Positions 33,979 to 42,834 of a stretch of DNA of 64,000 nt are shown one piece after another. The DNA lies in NCBI RefSeq assembly GCF_000739815.1, contig NZ_BBJJ01000024.1:1-64000 (forward strand), written 5' to 3'. The number at the start of each line of letters is the position of its first letter. Position 1 is the first letter of the stretch. This stretch comes from Paraburkholderia mimosarum LMG 23256 = NBRC 106338 (GTDB lineage: Bacteria > Pseudomonadota > Gammaproteobacteria > Burkholderiales > Burkholderiaceae). The notes under the pieces were generated by a model that was given only the letters and a program-made list of their open reading frames with translations, did no database searches and was not told the origin of the DNA. A program made the translations under genes and the position numbers.

Positions 33979-35513
33979 CCCAGCTCCCAGTCTTGATCTC
34001 GATCCTCGCGGGCACCGTGCGCATCCGCCGTGGGGCTGACCGGCGCGGCCGGCGCGCCAGACGCGGTTTGCGCGGCGTACGCGCTCGCGGCCCTGGCCGC
34101 TTCGGCGGGGCTCGCCCCCGCGCCGCCGCCGATCTCGCGGATCGTGAACCCGGCGAGCGTGAGACCGAGCGCTTCGAGCCGTCCGCGCAGCGCGTCGCTT
34201 TGCGCGGTGAGCTGCGCCGCACCGCCCGTGCTCGCCTGCACCCGCACGGCCAGCGTCGAGCCCGTGAGCATCAATTCCGCATCGACGGTACCGAGTTGCG
34301 GCAGCGCGAGCGTGAGGCGCGTGCGCCATGGAATGTCGTCGGGGCCCACCCCGCCTGCGCCATGGTGGGGATCGTGGGCGTCATAGTCGTCCTGCTGGAT
34401 GCTCCAGTCGACTCGCACGCCCGGCCAGGCCTCACCGTTCCAGCGAAACTCGCCGGTCGCGAGCAGGTCGAGCTGCTGGCGAACGAGCGGAATCACCGCC
34501 GGATGCACCGATGGGCCGGCAGCCTGCGCGGCGGTGTCGTGCACGGCGGGCAGCAGGGTATCGGCCAGCGTCGCGGCCGCGCGCCCCAGGCCTTGGGTTT
34601 GCCCCATGGGCGCCTCGCCGTGCGGATCGGCCAGCGCGGGGAAGGCGCGCGCCAACGCCGCGTTGGGGTTGGCGGCACTGGCGTTGGCCGCCTCGCCGCG
34701 CGGGCCGCCTGGCGCGTCGGCGAAGGTTTCGGTCCACTGCACGTCGTCGATCTCGTCCGCGGCTCGGCTCCAGTCGAGCGAAAGCTGCGCGTTCGAGCCG
34801 AGCAGGCGGTTCTGCGGCTCGTCGGCAAGCTCGGCGGGCGAGCGCTGGCCGCGCAGCCACTGCGCGAGATGGGCTTCGTAGAAGAGTCCGCTGGCGCTCA
34901 CGGTCTGCGCGAGCGATGCCGCCAGCGCGGCGACCGGGCCGGCAAGCGCCACGGCGCCAGCCTGGGCGGCCTGGCTCGTTTGTCCGGCCTGGGCGCTTTG
35001 CGTGGTCTGCGTGGTTTGTGTGGTTTGTGCGGTTTGAGGAGACGCGGCTTGCGCGTCGGCGCTGCTCGCGGCGTCGGCCGCGCCGGCTAGCGCCTCTGCG
35101 GCCACGGCCTGCGCCGCGAGCGCCGTGTCGGCCAGCAGTGCGGCTTCCACCGCCTGGGCTTCGGCGCCTGCGACGCCGGGCAGCGGCAAGGAGGCCGCGC
35201 CGTCAGCCGCGCCGGCCGTGCCGCCGGCATCCGGATTCGCCCAGAGCGGCGCACGGCCCACCACGGCGGGCGTCGCCTCGCCGCCCGAGCGGATGATGGC
35301 GTCGAGCGCCAGCGCAACCGCCGAAAGGACAGTCTGCGTCGAGTTCTGGGCGCTGCTGGTGCTGGTTTCGCTGTCGGCGAGCGCCGCGGTGCCCGTGGCA
35401 AGCGCGGAGACGCCCGTTTGCGCCGCCCCGGCCGCGCCTTGCGGGCCGACCGGCGTGAGCGCCGCGATGCGGCTTGCCTGGAGCGCGGCGGCTCCGGTGT
35501 CGATTCCGTTCAT
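33975..35513 (-). CDS. Second FliK-like flagellar hook-length control protein
   Basis: This 512-residue protein has a long Ala/Gln/Thr-rich N-terminal region with a TTQTTQTTQ tract and a C-terminal FliK-type domain (about residues 400-480) reading WRTRLTLALPQLGTVDAELMLTGSTLAVRVQ and LRGRLEALGLTLAGFTIREI. FliK measures hook length and switches the export gate. The main fliK is at 42835-44460, so this is an extra copy, paired with the FlhB-C-like gene. The start at 35513 begins MNGIDTGAAALQ. Confidence 0.8.
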   Translation of the reverse strand: MNGIDTGAAALQASRIAALTPVGPQGAAGAAQTGVSALATGTAALADSETSTSSAQNSTQTVLSAVALALDAIIRSGGEATPAVVGRAPLWANPDAGGTAGAADGAASLPLPGVAGAEAQAVEAALLADTALAAQAVAAEALAGAADAASSADAQAASPQTAQTTQTTQTTQSAQAGQTSQAAQAGAVALAGPVAALAASLAQTVSASGLFYEAHLAQWLRGQRSPAELADEPQNRLLGSNAQLSLDWSRAADEIDDVQWTETFADAPGGPRGEAANASAANPNAALARAFPALADPHGEAPMGQTQGLGRAAATLADTLLPAVHDTAAQAAGPSVHPAVIPLVRQQLDLLATGEFRWNGEAWPGVRVDWSIQQDDYDAHDPHHGAGGVGPDDIPWRTRLTLALPQLGTVDAELMLTGSTLAVRVQASTGGAAQLTAQSDALRGRLEALGLTLAGFTIREIGGGAGASPAEAARAASAYAAQTASGAPAAPVSPTADAHGAREDRDQDWELG

Positions 35514-35657
35514 GGTGTTCCGGATCTGCGCACGGCGCTTGGCTGCCCGTTCCTGTTGACCTCTGTGCCGATGCCTTGCGCGGCGCTCGTTGCCCGTCAC
35601 GGCCGAGGCTTCGAGCCGTCGCGCGCCAGACCTGCGCCGGCACGCCGGCGCGCCGCG

Positions 35658-35990
35658 CTAGCGCGCGCCGTAGATTTCCTGCAAGACCCGCGCAGGCTGC
35701 GCGGTGCCGTAAAAGAGTGCCGAAAGCCGCGCCATGCAAGGGCTCGCGAGGTCGCGAATGGCGGCATCGTCCGCGAGAATCTGGCGGATGAGTTCGTACT
35801 TGCGCGCCCTTTCGGCAACGTTGAGCCGTACGACCCCTTCGGCATCCTTGAGGCCATCGACGAGGAGCCGGTATTTCTCCTGCAGGCCGATCAGATCGTT
35901 CCAGTGCGCATCGCGCGCGGCGCAAAGCATCTGCCCCGAGACAGCCGCGATCGCTTCGTAGCGGGCGAAGTAGTCTGCTTTTGAACTCAT
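35658..35990 (-). CDS. fliT: FliT, flagellar export chaperone
   Basis: This 110-residue helical protein begins MSSKADYFARYEAIAAVSGQM and has the FliT-like run WNDLIGLQEKYRLLVDGLKDAE. FliT chaperones the filament cap protein FliD and, in enterics, restrains FlhDC. Identification rests on size, the helix pattern and position right after fliS, overlapping its stop by 4 bp. Confidence 0.85.
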   Translation of the reverse strand: MSSKADYFARYEAIAAVSGQMLCAARDAHWNDLIGLQEKYRLLVDGLKDAEGVVRLNVAERARKYELIRQILADDAAIRDLASPCMARLSALFYGTAQPARVLQEIYGAR

Positions 35991-36433
35991 CTCGTCAATG
36001 AGCCGGGCGCTGACGCAGACGCCCTTTCGGCCATCCGCGCCACTTCCGGCCCTATCCCCAACCAGGCTTCTTCGAGCGTAGCCAGCAGTCCGTCGACCTC
36101 GACCAGCATGGTCTCGCTCTGATTGATATTGGCTTCCAGCAAGCGCTTCGTCATGTAGCTGTAGAGCGCATTGAGGCGCTGCGCGATCTCGCCGCCCGCC
36201 TCGAGGTTCAACGCGAGCTGGAGCCCGCTTTCGACAATCCGGATCGCCTTGGCGATCGCCTCGCAGCGCGGGCCGACGTTGCCGGCCTGCAAATGCATCC
36301 GTGCCTGCGCGATGGCCTGCCGCGCGCCCTGATAGAGCAGCACGATCAGCTTGTGCGGGCTTGCACCCATGACCCCCGTTTCGACGCCCACTCGTGCATA
36401 GGCGTTGGCTCCAGACTGGGCAGGGGAAAACAT
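35987..36433 (-). CDS. fliS: FliS, flagellin export chaperone
   Basis: This 148-residue protein begins MFSPAQSGANAYARVGVETGVMGASPHKLIVLLYQGA, the conserved FliS N-terminus (YxxxxxxT...SPHKLIxLLYxGA). It binds the C-terminus of flagellin and prevents premature polymerisation. GAGGAGAAGCGCCG precedes the ATG at 36433. A sigma-28 promoter match at 36518-36545 lies upstream, so fliS-fliT-fliK2-flhB-like are probably late genes. Confidence 0.95.
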   Translation of the reverse strand: MFSPAQSGANAYARVGVETGVMGASPHKLIVLLYQGARQAIAQARMHLQAGNVGPRCEAIAKAIRIVESGLQLALNLEAGGEIAQRLNALYSYMTKRLLEANINQSETMLVEVDGLLATLEEAWLGIGPEVARMAERASASAPGSLTR

Positions 36434-36517
36434 CGGCGCTTCTCCTCGATACGTGTGGCTGTGAATGCGGTCGCCCGGCAGGCGGCGCATGCGCCGCGAC
36501 GAGCAGTTCTAGCCGGG

Positions 36518-36545
36518 TTATCGGATCGTAGGGGAAGAAGCTTTA
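36518..36545 (-). promoter_or_regulatory. Sigma-28 (FliA) promoter upstream of fliS
   Basis: On the minus strand TAAAGCTT (7/8 match to TAAAGTTT) is followed after 12 bp by TCCGATAA (7/8 match to GCCGATAA); the enteric spacer is 11. The predicted transcript would start about 80 nt before the fliS ATG. Confidence 0.75.
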
Positions 36546-36577
36546 GCGCATCGAGCGGGCGGACGCCTCGGGTGCCG

Positions 36578-36913
36578 TCAGACCTGGATCTGCATGATGT
36601 CGGTGTAGGCCGCGACGAGCTTGTTGCGCACCTGCAAGCCGAACTGGAAGCCGATGTTGGCTTTCTGCATGTCGACCATCACGTCATTGAGCGACACGTT
36701 GTTCGCGCCCAGCTCGAACGCCTGCGACTCGCCGACCGCCTTCTTCTGGGCGTCGCTGATCTGGTCGAGCGACGACTTGAGGGCCGCGGCGAACCCGCCG
36801 GCCGTCGCCGCGCCCGACTTCTCGTCGGCTGCGGTGGGGCCGCCGGCCGCCTGCGCCGCCATCGACTGCATTTGCGCGAGGGCGGACGTGAGCGGGGATA
36901 CTGGCACGGTCAT
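36578..36913 (-). CDS. fliE: FliE, hook-basal body junction protein
   Basis: This 111-residue protein has the FliE C-terminal signature SLNDVMVDMQKANIGFQFGLQVRNKLVAAYTDIMQIQV. It links the MS-ring (FliF) to the rod. The ATG at 36913 follows GTGGAGCAAAC; an earlier in-frame start at 36958 lies in a repeat region and is rejected. It is transcribed divergently from fliF, as is usual in this family. Confidence 0.95.
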   Translation of the reverse strand: MTVPVSPLTSALAQMQSMAAQAAGGPTAADEKSGAATAGGFAAALKSSLDQISDAQKKAVGESQAFELGANNVSLNDVMVDMQKANIGFQFGLQVRNKLVAAYTDIMQIQV

Positions 36914-37209
36914 GTTTGCTCCACGAAAAAGGACATGCGAAGGGCATGCGAAGGACAACGCGGGGTTTCGGGGACGAGCCCCGAGGCCGGACGTCGAGCC
37001 ATGCGGCGGCCCGGGCCGGCACGGCGCGCCGACAGGACGCCGAATCTGGAGGAGAGCATAGCAGCGGGCCGTTTTCGACAGCCCCGAAACTAGGGGGAAA
37101 ACCCGGCTCTATTCGCGCAATCGGCTTGTAAGCGGCTGCGGATAATGCGTCAAGTGAAAGTCTGTGCCGCGCGCGGCGAGACCTGCAAGCCTCCGGAGAT
37201 ACCCGTCGC
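36914..37209. promoter_or_regulatory. Divergent fliE / fliF promoter region
   Basis: This 296-bp gap must hold class 2 flagellar promoters. It contains an 11-bp tandem repeat (36929-36956, unit AAGGACATGCG), a TCGGGG/CCCCGA hairpin (36968-36984) and GGATAAT at 37141-37147 facing fliF. No convincing sigma-28 or sigma-54 element was found. Confidence 0.5.
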
Positions 37210-39015
37210 ATGGATTCGACAGCCAACTCGTTGATCAACCCCGATGCCCGCATGGGCCTCGCCACCTCTGGCGCCGGCGCCGCGCCCGGCGCTGGCGCGG
37301 GCGCAGGCCTGGGCGCCGCGGAAGACCTCGGCGGCGGCTTTGCGCAGCGCCTCGGCTCGCTTTCGTCGCTGCGCAACGTGCGCGGCAACCCGCGCGCGCC
37401 GCTCATTTTTGCCGTGGCACTGCTGGTGGCCGTGGTGGCGGGTCTCGTCCTCTGGTCGCGCGCCCCCGACTACAAGGTGCTCTACAGCAATCTCTCGGAC
37501 CGCGACGGCGGCGCGATCATTACCGCGCTCCAGGCCGCAAACGTTCCCTACAAGCTCTCGGACGCCGGCGGCGCGATTCTCGTGCCCTCCGAGCAGGTCA
37601 ACGAAATGCGCCTGCGCCTCGCCTCCCAGGGCCTGCCGAAGAACGGTTCGGTGGGCTTCGAGCTGATGGACAACCAGAAGTTCGGCATCAGCCAGTTCGC
37701 CGAACAAATCAATTACCAGCGCGCGCTCGAAGGCGAACTCGAGCAGACCATCCAGTCGATCGCGAGCGTGAAGTCGGCGCGCGTGCATCTCGCCATTCCG
37801 AAGCCCTCGGTATTCGTGCGCGAGCGCGAGGCGCCTTCCGCCTCGGTGCTCGTGAACCTGTACCCGGGCCGCATTCTCGACGACGGCCAGGTCGCCGCCA
37901 TCACGCACATGGTGGCTTCCGCCGTGCCGGACCTGCCGGTGCGCAACGTGACGGTGGTCGACCAGGACGGCAACCTCCTCACGCAGAGCGCCACGGGCGT
38001 GGGCCTCGACGCGTCGCAGCTCAAATACGTGCGCCAGGTCGAGCACGATACCCAGTCGCGCATCGACGCGATCCTCGCGCCGCTCTTCGGCGCCGGCAAC
38101 GCGCGCTCGCAGGTGAGCGCCGACCTCGACTTCTCGAAGCTCGAGCAGACCTCCGAGGCCTACGGTCCGAACGGCAACGCGCAGGCCGCCGCGATCCGCA
38201 GCCAGCAGCAGAACATTTCCACGGAGATGCAGCAAAGCGGCGCGGGCGGCGTACCCGGCGCGCTCACGAACCAGCCGCCGCAGCCGGCCTCCGCGCCCAT
38301 CAGCGCGCCGGCGGGCGCGAGCGGCGCAGCCGCCTCGGTGCCGGTCTCCGATCATCGCGACACCACCACGAACTACGAGCTCGACAAGACCGTGCGCCAC
38401 TATCAACAGGCGCCGGGCGACATCAAGCGTCTTTCGGTGGCCGTGATCGTGAACTATCAGCCCAAGCTGGACGCCAAGGGCCACGCCACCCTGCAGCCGC
38501 TCGACGCGCAGAAGCTCGCGCAGGTGGAGCAGCTCGTGAAGGACGCCATGGGCTACGATGCGAAGCGCGGCGACTCGGTGAACGTGGTGAACGCCGCGTT
38601 CCGGACCGAAGTCGATCCGAACGCGAACCTGCCATGGTGGCGCCAACCCGACATCCTCGCCCTTGCCAAACAGATTGCGACGTGGCTTGGCATTGGCGCG
38701 GTCGCCCTGTTCCTCTATTTCGTGATGGTGAAGCCGGCGCTGCGCCGCGCGTTCCCGCCGCCCGAACCGGTCGCGCCTGCGCTGCCGGGCATGGCGGACG
38801 GCGAGCCGCTGCTGCTCGACGGCATCCCCGAGGCCGTGCGCGTGGGCGCGAGCGGCGAAGGCGAAGAAGGCGCGGATAGCGAAGCCGCCCTGCTCGCCTT
38901 CGAAAACGAGAAGAACAAGTTCGAACGCAACCTGGAATACGCGCGCACCATCGCGCGCCAGGATCCGAAAATCGTCGCAACCGTCGTGAAGAGCTGGGTG
39001 AACGATGAACGCTGA
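37210..39015 (+). CDS. fliF: FliF, flagellar MS-ring protein
   Basis: This 601-residue inner-membrane protein forms the MS ring. An N-terminal membrane helix (about residues 60-80, IFAVALLVAVVAGLVLW) is followed by YNLSDRDGG-type ring-building motifs (LYSNLSDRDGGAIITAL), the SVKSARVHLAIPKPSVF segment, and a second membrane helix near residue 490. The cytoplasmic tail that binds FliG ends VATVVKSWVNDER. Its end overlaps the fliG start by 11 bp. Confidence 0.97.
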   Translation: MDSTANSLINPDARMGLATSGAGAAPGAGAGAGLGAAEDLGGGFAQRLGSLSSLRNVRGNPRAPLIFAVALLVAVVAGLVLWSRAPDYKVLYSNLSDRDGGAIITALQAANVPYKLSDAGGAILVPSEQVNEMRLRLASQGLPKNGSVGFELMDNQKFGISQFAEQINYQRALEGELEQTIQSIASVKSARVHLAIPKPSVFVREREAPSASVLVNLYPGRILDDGQVAAITHMVASAVPDLPVRNVTVVDQDGNLLTQSATGVGLDASQLKYVRQVEHDTQSRIDAILAPLFGAGNARSQVSADLDFSKLEQTSEAYGPNGNAQAAAIRSQQQNISTEMQQSGAGGVPGALTNQPPQPASAPISAPAGASGAAASVPVSDHRDTTTNYELDKTVRHYQQAPGDIKRLSVAVIVNYQPKLDAKGHATLQPLDAQKLAQVEQLVKDAMGYDAKRGDSVNVVNAAFRTEVDPNANLPWWRQPDILALAKQIATWLGIGAVALFLYFVMVKPALRRAFPPPEPVAPALPGMADGEPLLLDGIPEAVRVGASGEGEEGADSEAALLAFENEKNKFERNLEYARTIARQDPKIVATVVKSWVNDER

Positions 39016-40000
39016 AGGCGCTAACAAGAGCGCGCTGCTGCTCATGTCGATCGGAGAGCAAGAGGCCGCCGAGGTCTTCAAGTTCCTCGGTCCGCGCGAA
39101 GTGCAAAAAATCGGCGCCGCGATGGCGGCGCTCAAGAACGTCAAGCGCGAGGAAATCGAGGCCGTGCTGCAGGACTTCGTCAAGGAAGCCGAGCAGCACA
39201 CCGCCTTCTCGCTCGACTCGAACGACTACATCCGCAACGTGCTCAACAAGGCGCTGGGCGAGGACAAGGCCGGCGCGATCATCGACCGCATTCTCCAGGG
39301 CGGCGACACGAGCGGCATCGAAGGCCTCAAGTGGATGGATTCCGGGTCGGTCGCGGAGCTCATCAAGAACGAGCACCCGCAGATCATCGCGACGATCCTC
39401 GTGCACCTCGACCGCGACCAGGCCTCGGAAATCGCCTCGTGCTTCACCGAGCGCCTGCGCAACGACGTGCTGCTGCGTATCGCGACGCTCGACGGCATCC
39501 AGCCGCAGGCGCTGCGCGAGCTCGACGACGTGCTCACGAACCTCCTCTCGGGCAGCGACAACCTCAAGCGCAGCCCGATGGGCGGCATTCGCACGGCGGC
39601 CGAGATCCTCAACTTCATGACGAGCCAGCACGAGGAAGGCGTGATCGAGAACGTGCGCGCCTACGACGCGGAGCTCGCGCAGAAGATCATCGACCAGATG
39701 TTCGTGTTCGAGAACCTGCTCGACCTCGAAGACCGCGCGATCCAGCTGCTGCTCAAGGAAGTCGAGTCGGAATCGCTCATCATTTCGCTCAAGGGCGCGC
39801 CGCCCGCGCTGCGCACGAAGTTCCTCTCGAACATGTCGCAGCGCGCGGCCGAACTGCTCGCCGAAGACCTCGACGCGCGCGGTCCGGTGCGCGTGTCGGA
39901 AGTCGAGGCGCAGCAGCGCCGCATCCTGCAGATCGTGCGCAACCTCGCCGAGAGCGGCCAGATCGTGCTAGGCGGCAAGGCGGAAGACGCTTATGTCTGA
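39005..40000 (+). CDS. fliG: FliG, flagellar motor switch protein
   Basis: This 331-residue protein transmits torque from the stators. Visible motifs include the N-terminal KSALLLMSIGEQEAAEVFKFL (FliF contact), the EHPQ-containing KNEHPQIIATILVHLDRDQASEI in the middle domain and the C-terminal torque helix with charged residues (LLKEVESESLIISLKGAPPALRTKFLSNMSQRAAELL). Start at 39005 overlaps fliF; the next gene overlaps the stop. Confidence 0.97.
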   Translation: MNAEGANKSALLLMSIGEQEAAEVFKFLGPREVQKIGAAMAALKNVKREEIEAVLQDFVKEAEQHTAFSLDSNDYIRNVLNKALGEDKAGAIIDRILQGGDTSGIEGLKWMDSGSVAELIKNEHPQIIATILVHLDRDQASEIASCFTERLRNDVLLRIATLDGIQPQALRELDDVLTNLLSGSDNLKRSPMGGIRTAAEILNFMTSQHEEGVIENVRAYDAELAQKIIDQMFVFENLLDLEDRAIQLLLKEVESESLIISLKGAPPALRTKFLSNMSQRAAELLAEDLDARGPVRVSEVEAQQRRILQIVRNLAESGQIVLGGKAEDAYV

Positions 40001-40670
40001 GACGACATCTTCGAACAGCCGTCGCTCGGCGTACCAGCGCTGGGAGATGGCGTCGTTCGATCCGCCGCCTCCCCCGCCGCCGCCGCCCACGCCCGACGAG
40101 GCGGCCGCCTTCGAAGCGCAGCTCCAGCATTTGCGCGACACCGCCCACCAGGAAGGGCTCAAGTCGGGCCATGTGGCGGGCCAGGCGCTCGGCTATCAGG
40201 CCGGTCACGAACAGGGCCGCCAGCAAGGCTTCGAGCAGGGTCAGGCCGAGGCGCGCGCGCAGGCGGCGCAGCTCGCGGCGCTCGCGAGCCGCTTTAGCGA
40301 CGCGCTCGAAACGGCTCAGGCCGGCGTAGCCGAGACGCTCGTCGAGCTGGCGCTGGACATCGCGCAGCAAGTCGTGCGCCAGCACGTGCAGCATGACCCG
40401 ACGGCGCTCGTCGCGGTCGCGCGCGAAGTGCTCGCGGCCGAGCCGCAGCTCGCGGGTTCGCCGCAGCTCGTGGTGAGCCCCGCCGACCTGCCGATCGTCG
40501 AGGCCTACCTGATGGAAGATCTGGAGGCGCGCGGCTGGACCGTGCGCACCGACCCGACGATCGAGCGCGGCGGCTGCCGCGCGCAGGCCGCGACGGGCGA
40601 AACCGACGCCAGCATCCGCACGCGCTGGGAGCGCGTGACGGCGGCGCTCGGCAAGGCGAGGCCATGGTGA
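39993..40670 (+). CDS. fliH: FliH, flagellar export ATPase regulator
   Basis: This 225-residue protein negatively regulates FliI. It has a polyproline run of nine residues (about residues 24-32), an ordered Gly-x3-Gly helix (GLKSGHVAGQALGYQAGHEQGRQQGFEQGQ) typical of FliH, and a C-terminal V-ATPase-stalk-like domain (ALDIAQQVVRQHVQHDPTALV). It overlaps the fliG stop by 8 bp and its own stop overlaps the fliI start. Confidence 0.93.
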   Translation: MSETTSSNSRRSAYQRWEMASFDPPPPPPPPPTPDEAAAFEAQLQHLRDTAHQEGLKSGHVAGQALGYQAGHEQGRQQGFEQGQAEARAQAAQLAALASRFSDALETAQAGVAETLVELALDIAQQVVRQHVQHDPTALVAVAREVLAAEPQLAGSPQLVVSPADLPIVEAYLMEDLEARGWTVRTDPTIERGGCRAQAATGETDASIRTRWERVTAALGKARPW

Positions 40671-42364
40671 ATCATTCGCAGCCGGCGAGCCATCAGGCGA
40701 TCCACACGGGCGGCCTCACACCGCTCGAACAGGAACTCGCGCTCGCCTCCTTCGGGCCGCTCGCGCACGATCCCGCACAGCTCGGCGCGCTGCTCGTGGG
40801 CGACCTCGACATCCCGAACGCGCGCGAGATCGCCGCAAGCGACGCGATCGATGCAATCGACGCCGCGCTGGCCGCCGATGCCGCCGATGCCCCGCCAACC
40901 AGCGCGGCCCCCGCGACGACGGACCACGGCGCGCCTCCCGAAGCGCGCCCCGCGCCCTACGTGCCGCCGCCGAACTACGACCCGGCCAACCCGTTCCTGA
41001 CCGCGTGGAACGCGCAACTGCGCGGCGTGCGTGACCGCAATGCGCTCGCGCTGCCGCTGCGCGGCTGCGGGCGTCTCACGCGCGCAGCTGGCCTCGTGCT
41101 CGAAGCGGTGGGGCTGCGCCTCGCCGTGGGTGCGGAGGTGATGATCGAGCTGCCCGCGGGCAGCTCGCTGCCGATGGCCGAAGCCGAAGTGGTCGGCTTT
41201 GGCGGCGACAAGCTCTTCCTCATGCCGACGACCCAGGTCGCGGGCCTCTTGCCCGGCGCGCGCGTCTGGCCGCTCGAAACCGCACCGATCGCCGACCCGA
41301 TGGCGGGCGCCAAGCGCCTGCCGGTGGGCTGGGGCATGCTCGGCCGCGTGGTCGACGCCTCCGGCAAGCCGCTCGACGGTCTCGGTCCGCTGAACACCGA
41401 GGCCGATGCGCCGCTCACCGCGCCCGTCATCAATCCGCTGAACCGCGAGCCGATCCACAAGGTGCTCGACGTGGGCGTGCGCGCGATCAACGCGCTGCTC
41501 ACGGTCGGACGCGGCCAGCGCATGGGCCTCTTCGCGGGCTCGGGCGTGGGCAAGTCGGTGCTGCTCGGCACGATGGCGCGCGCGACCAGCGCCGAAGTCA
41601 TCGTGATCGGCCTGATCGGCGAGCGGGGCCGCGAAGTGAAGGAATTCATCGAGCAGATCCTCGGCGAGGACGGCCTCGCGCGCTCGGTGGTCGTGGCCGC
41701 GCCCGCCGACGTCTCGCCGCTCCTGCGCATGCAGGCCGCCGCGTACAGCACCTCGCTCGCCGAATATTTCCGCGACCAGGGCAAGCACGTGCTGCTGCTC
41801 ATGGATTCGCTCACGCGCTATGCGATGGCGCAGCGCGAGATCGCGCTCGCGATCGGCGAGCCGCCCGCGACCAAGGGCTATCCGCCCTCGGTGTTCGCGA
41901 AGCTGCCGGCGCTCGTCGAGCGCACCGGCAACGGCCCCGAGGGCGGCGGCTCGATCACGGCGTTCTATACCGTCCTCACCGAAGGCGACGACCAGCAGGA
42001 CCCGATCGCCGATTCGGCGCGCGCGATTCTCGACGGCCATATCGTGCTCTCCCGCGCGCTCGCCGAGGCGGGGCACTATCCGGCCATCGACATCGAGGCT
42101 TCGATCAGCCGCGCGATGACCGCGCTGATCGACGACCCGCATCTGAACCAGACGCGTGCATTCAAGCAGATGCTTTCGCGCTACCAGCGCAACCGCGACC
42201 TCATCAACGTGGGTGCCTACGTCAGTGGGCGCGACGCCGTGCTCGACCGAGCGATCGCGCTGTATCCGCGCATCGAGGCCTTCCTTCAGCAGGGTTTTCG
42301 CGAAACCGCGAATTATGATCAGAGCGTCGAGATGCTCGGCCAACTGATTGGAGCCAGGACATGA
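40664..42364 (+). CDS. fliI: FliI, flagellar export-specific ATPase
   Basis: This 566-residue ATPase has Walker A GSGVGKS at residues 292-298, the GLIGERGREVKEF motif and a DSLTRYAMAQREIAL Walker B region; MGLFAGSGVGKSVLLG is diagnostic of FliI. It is about 100 residues longer at the N-terminus than enteric FliI; the extra part is acidic, then Ala/Pro-rich (residues 50-100). It overlaps fliH upstream and fliJ downstream by 4-7 bp. Confidence 0.96.
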   Translation: MVNHSQPASHQAIHTGGLTPLEQELALASFGPLAHDPAQLGALLVGDLDIPNAREIAASDAIDAIDAALAADAADAPPTSAAPATTDHGAPPEARPAPYVPPPNYDPANPFLTAWNAQLRGVRDRNALALPLRGCGRLTRAAGLVLEAVGLRLAVGAEVMIELPAGSSLPMAEAEVVGFGGDKLFLMPTTQVAGLLPGARVWPLETAPIADPMAGAKRLPVGWGMLGRVVDASGKPLDGLGPLNTEADAPLTAPVINPLNREPIHKVLDVGVRAINALLTVGRGQRMGLFAGSGVGKSVLLGTMARATSAEVIVIGLIGERGREVKEFIEQILGEDGLARSVVVAAPADVSPLLRMQAAAYSTSLAEYFRDQGKHVLLLMDSLTRYAMAQREIALAIGEPPATKGYPPSVFAKLPALVERTGNGPEGGGSITAFYTVLTEGDDQQDPIADSARAILDGHIVLSRALAEAGHYPAIDIEASISRAMTALIDDPHLNQTRAFKQMLSRYQRNRDLINVGAYVSGRDAVLDRAIALYPRIEAFLQQGFRETANYDQSVEMLGQLIGART

Positions 42365-42813
42365 CGAAACAGACCGCGCTGCAAACCTTGATCGGCCTCG
42401 CCCAGGACGACGTCGACGCCGCCACGCAGAAGCTTGGCCGCGTGCAACGCGAGCGCGGCGAGGTCGAGAAGCAGTTGCAGGCGCTCATCACCTACCGCGA
42501 CGAGTACCACACGCGCTTCACCCAGTCGGCGCGCACCGGCATGGCTGCGGGCAACGTTCGCAACTTTCAGGCTTTCATCGACACGCTCGACTCGGCCATC
42601 GAGCAGCAGCGGCGCATTCTCGAGCAGGCCACCGCGCGCGTGGAGGCCGCCAGGCCCGAATGGCAGCGCAGCAAGCAGAAGCTCGGCTCCTACGAGGTCC
42701 TGCAGTCGCGCCAGGACGAAGTCGAGGCCCGCAAGGACGCCCGCCGCGAACAGCGCGACGCCGACGAACACGCGGCCCGCGTGCTACGCATGCGAACGTC
42801 GCAACACCCGTAA
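42361..42813 (+). CDS. fliJ: FliJ, flagellar export chaperone
   Basis: This 150-residue protein is a predicted antiparallel coiled coil from end to end with the FliJ pattern LAQDDVDAATQKLGRVQRERGEVEKQLQALITYRDEY. It stimulates FliI and escorts chaperones to the export gate. Its ATG overlaps the fliI stop as ATGA. Confidence 0.92.
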   Translation: MTKQTALQTLIGLAQDDVDAATQKLGRVQRERGEVEKQLQALITYRDEYHTRFTQSARTGMAAGNVRNFQAFIDTLDSAIEQQRRILEQATARVEAARPEWQRSKQKLGSYEVLQSRQDEVEARKDARREQRDADEHAARVLRMRTSQHP

Positions 42814-42834
42814 CACGTTTTCGAGGCCGCCAGC

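Noticed and set aside
36902..36920. Sigma-54 promoter near the fliE start (TGGCAC...TTGC)
   Set aside because: The GG to GC distance is 13 bp rather than 10, and the site overlaps the fliE start codon.
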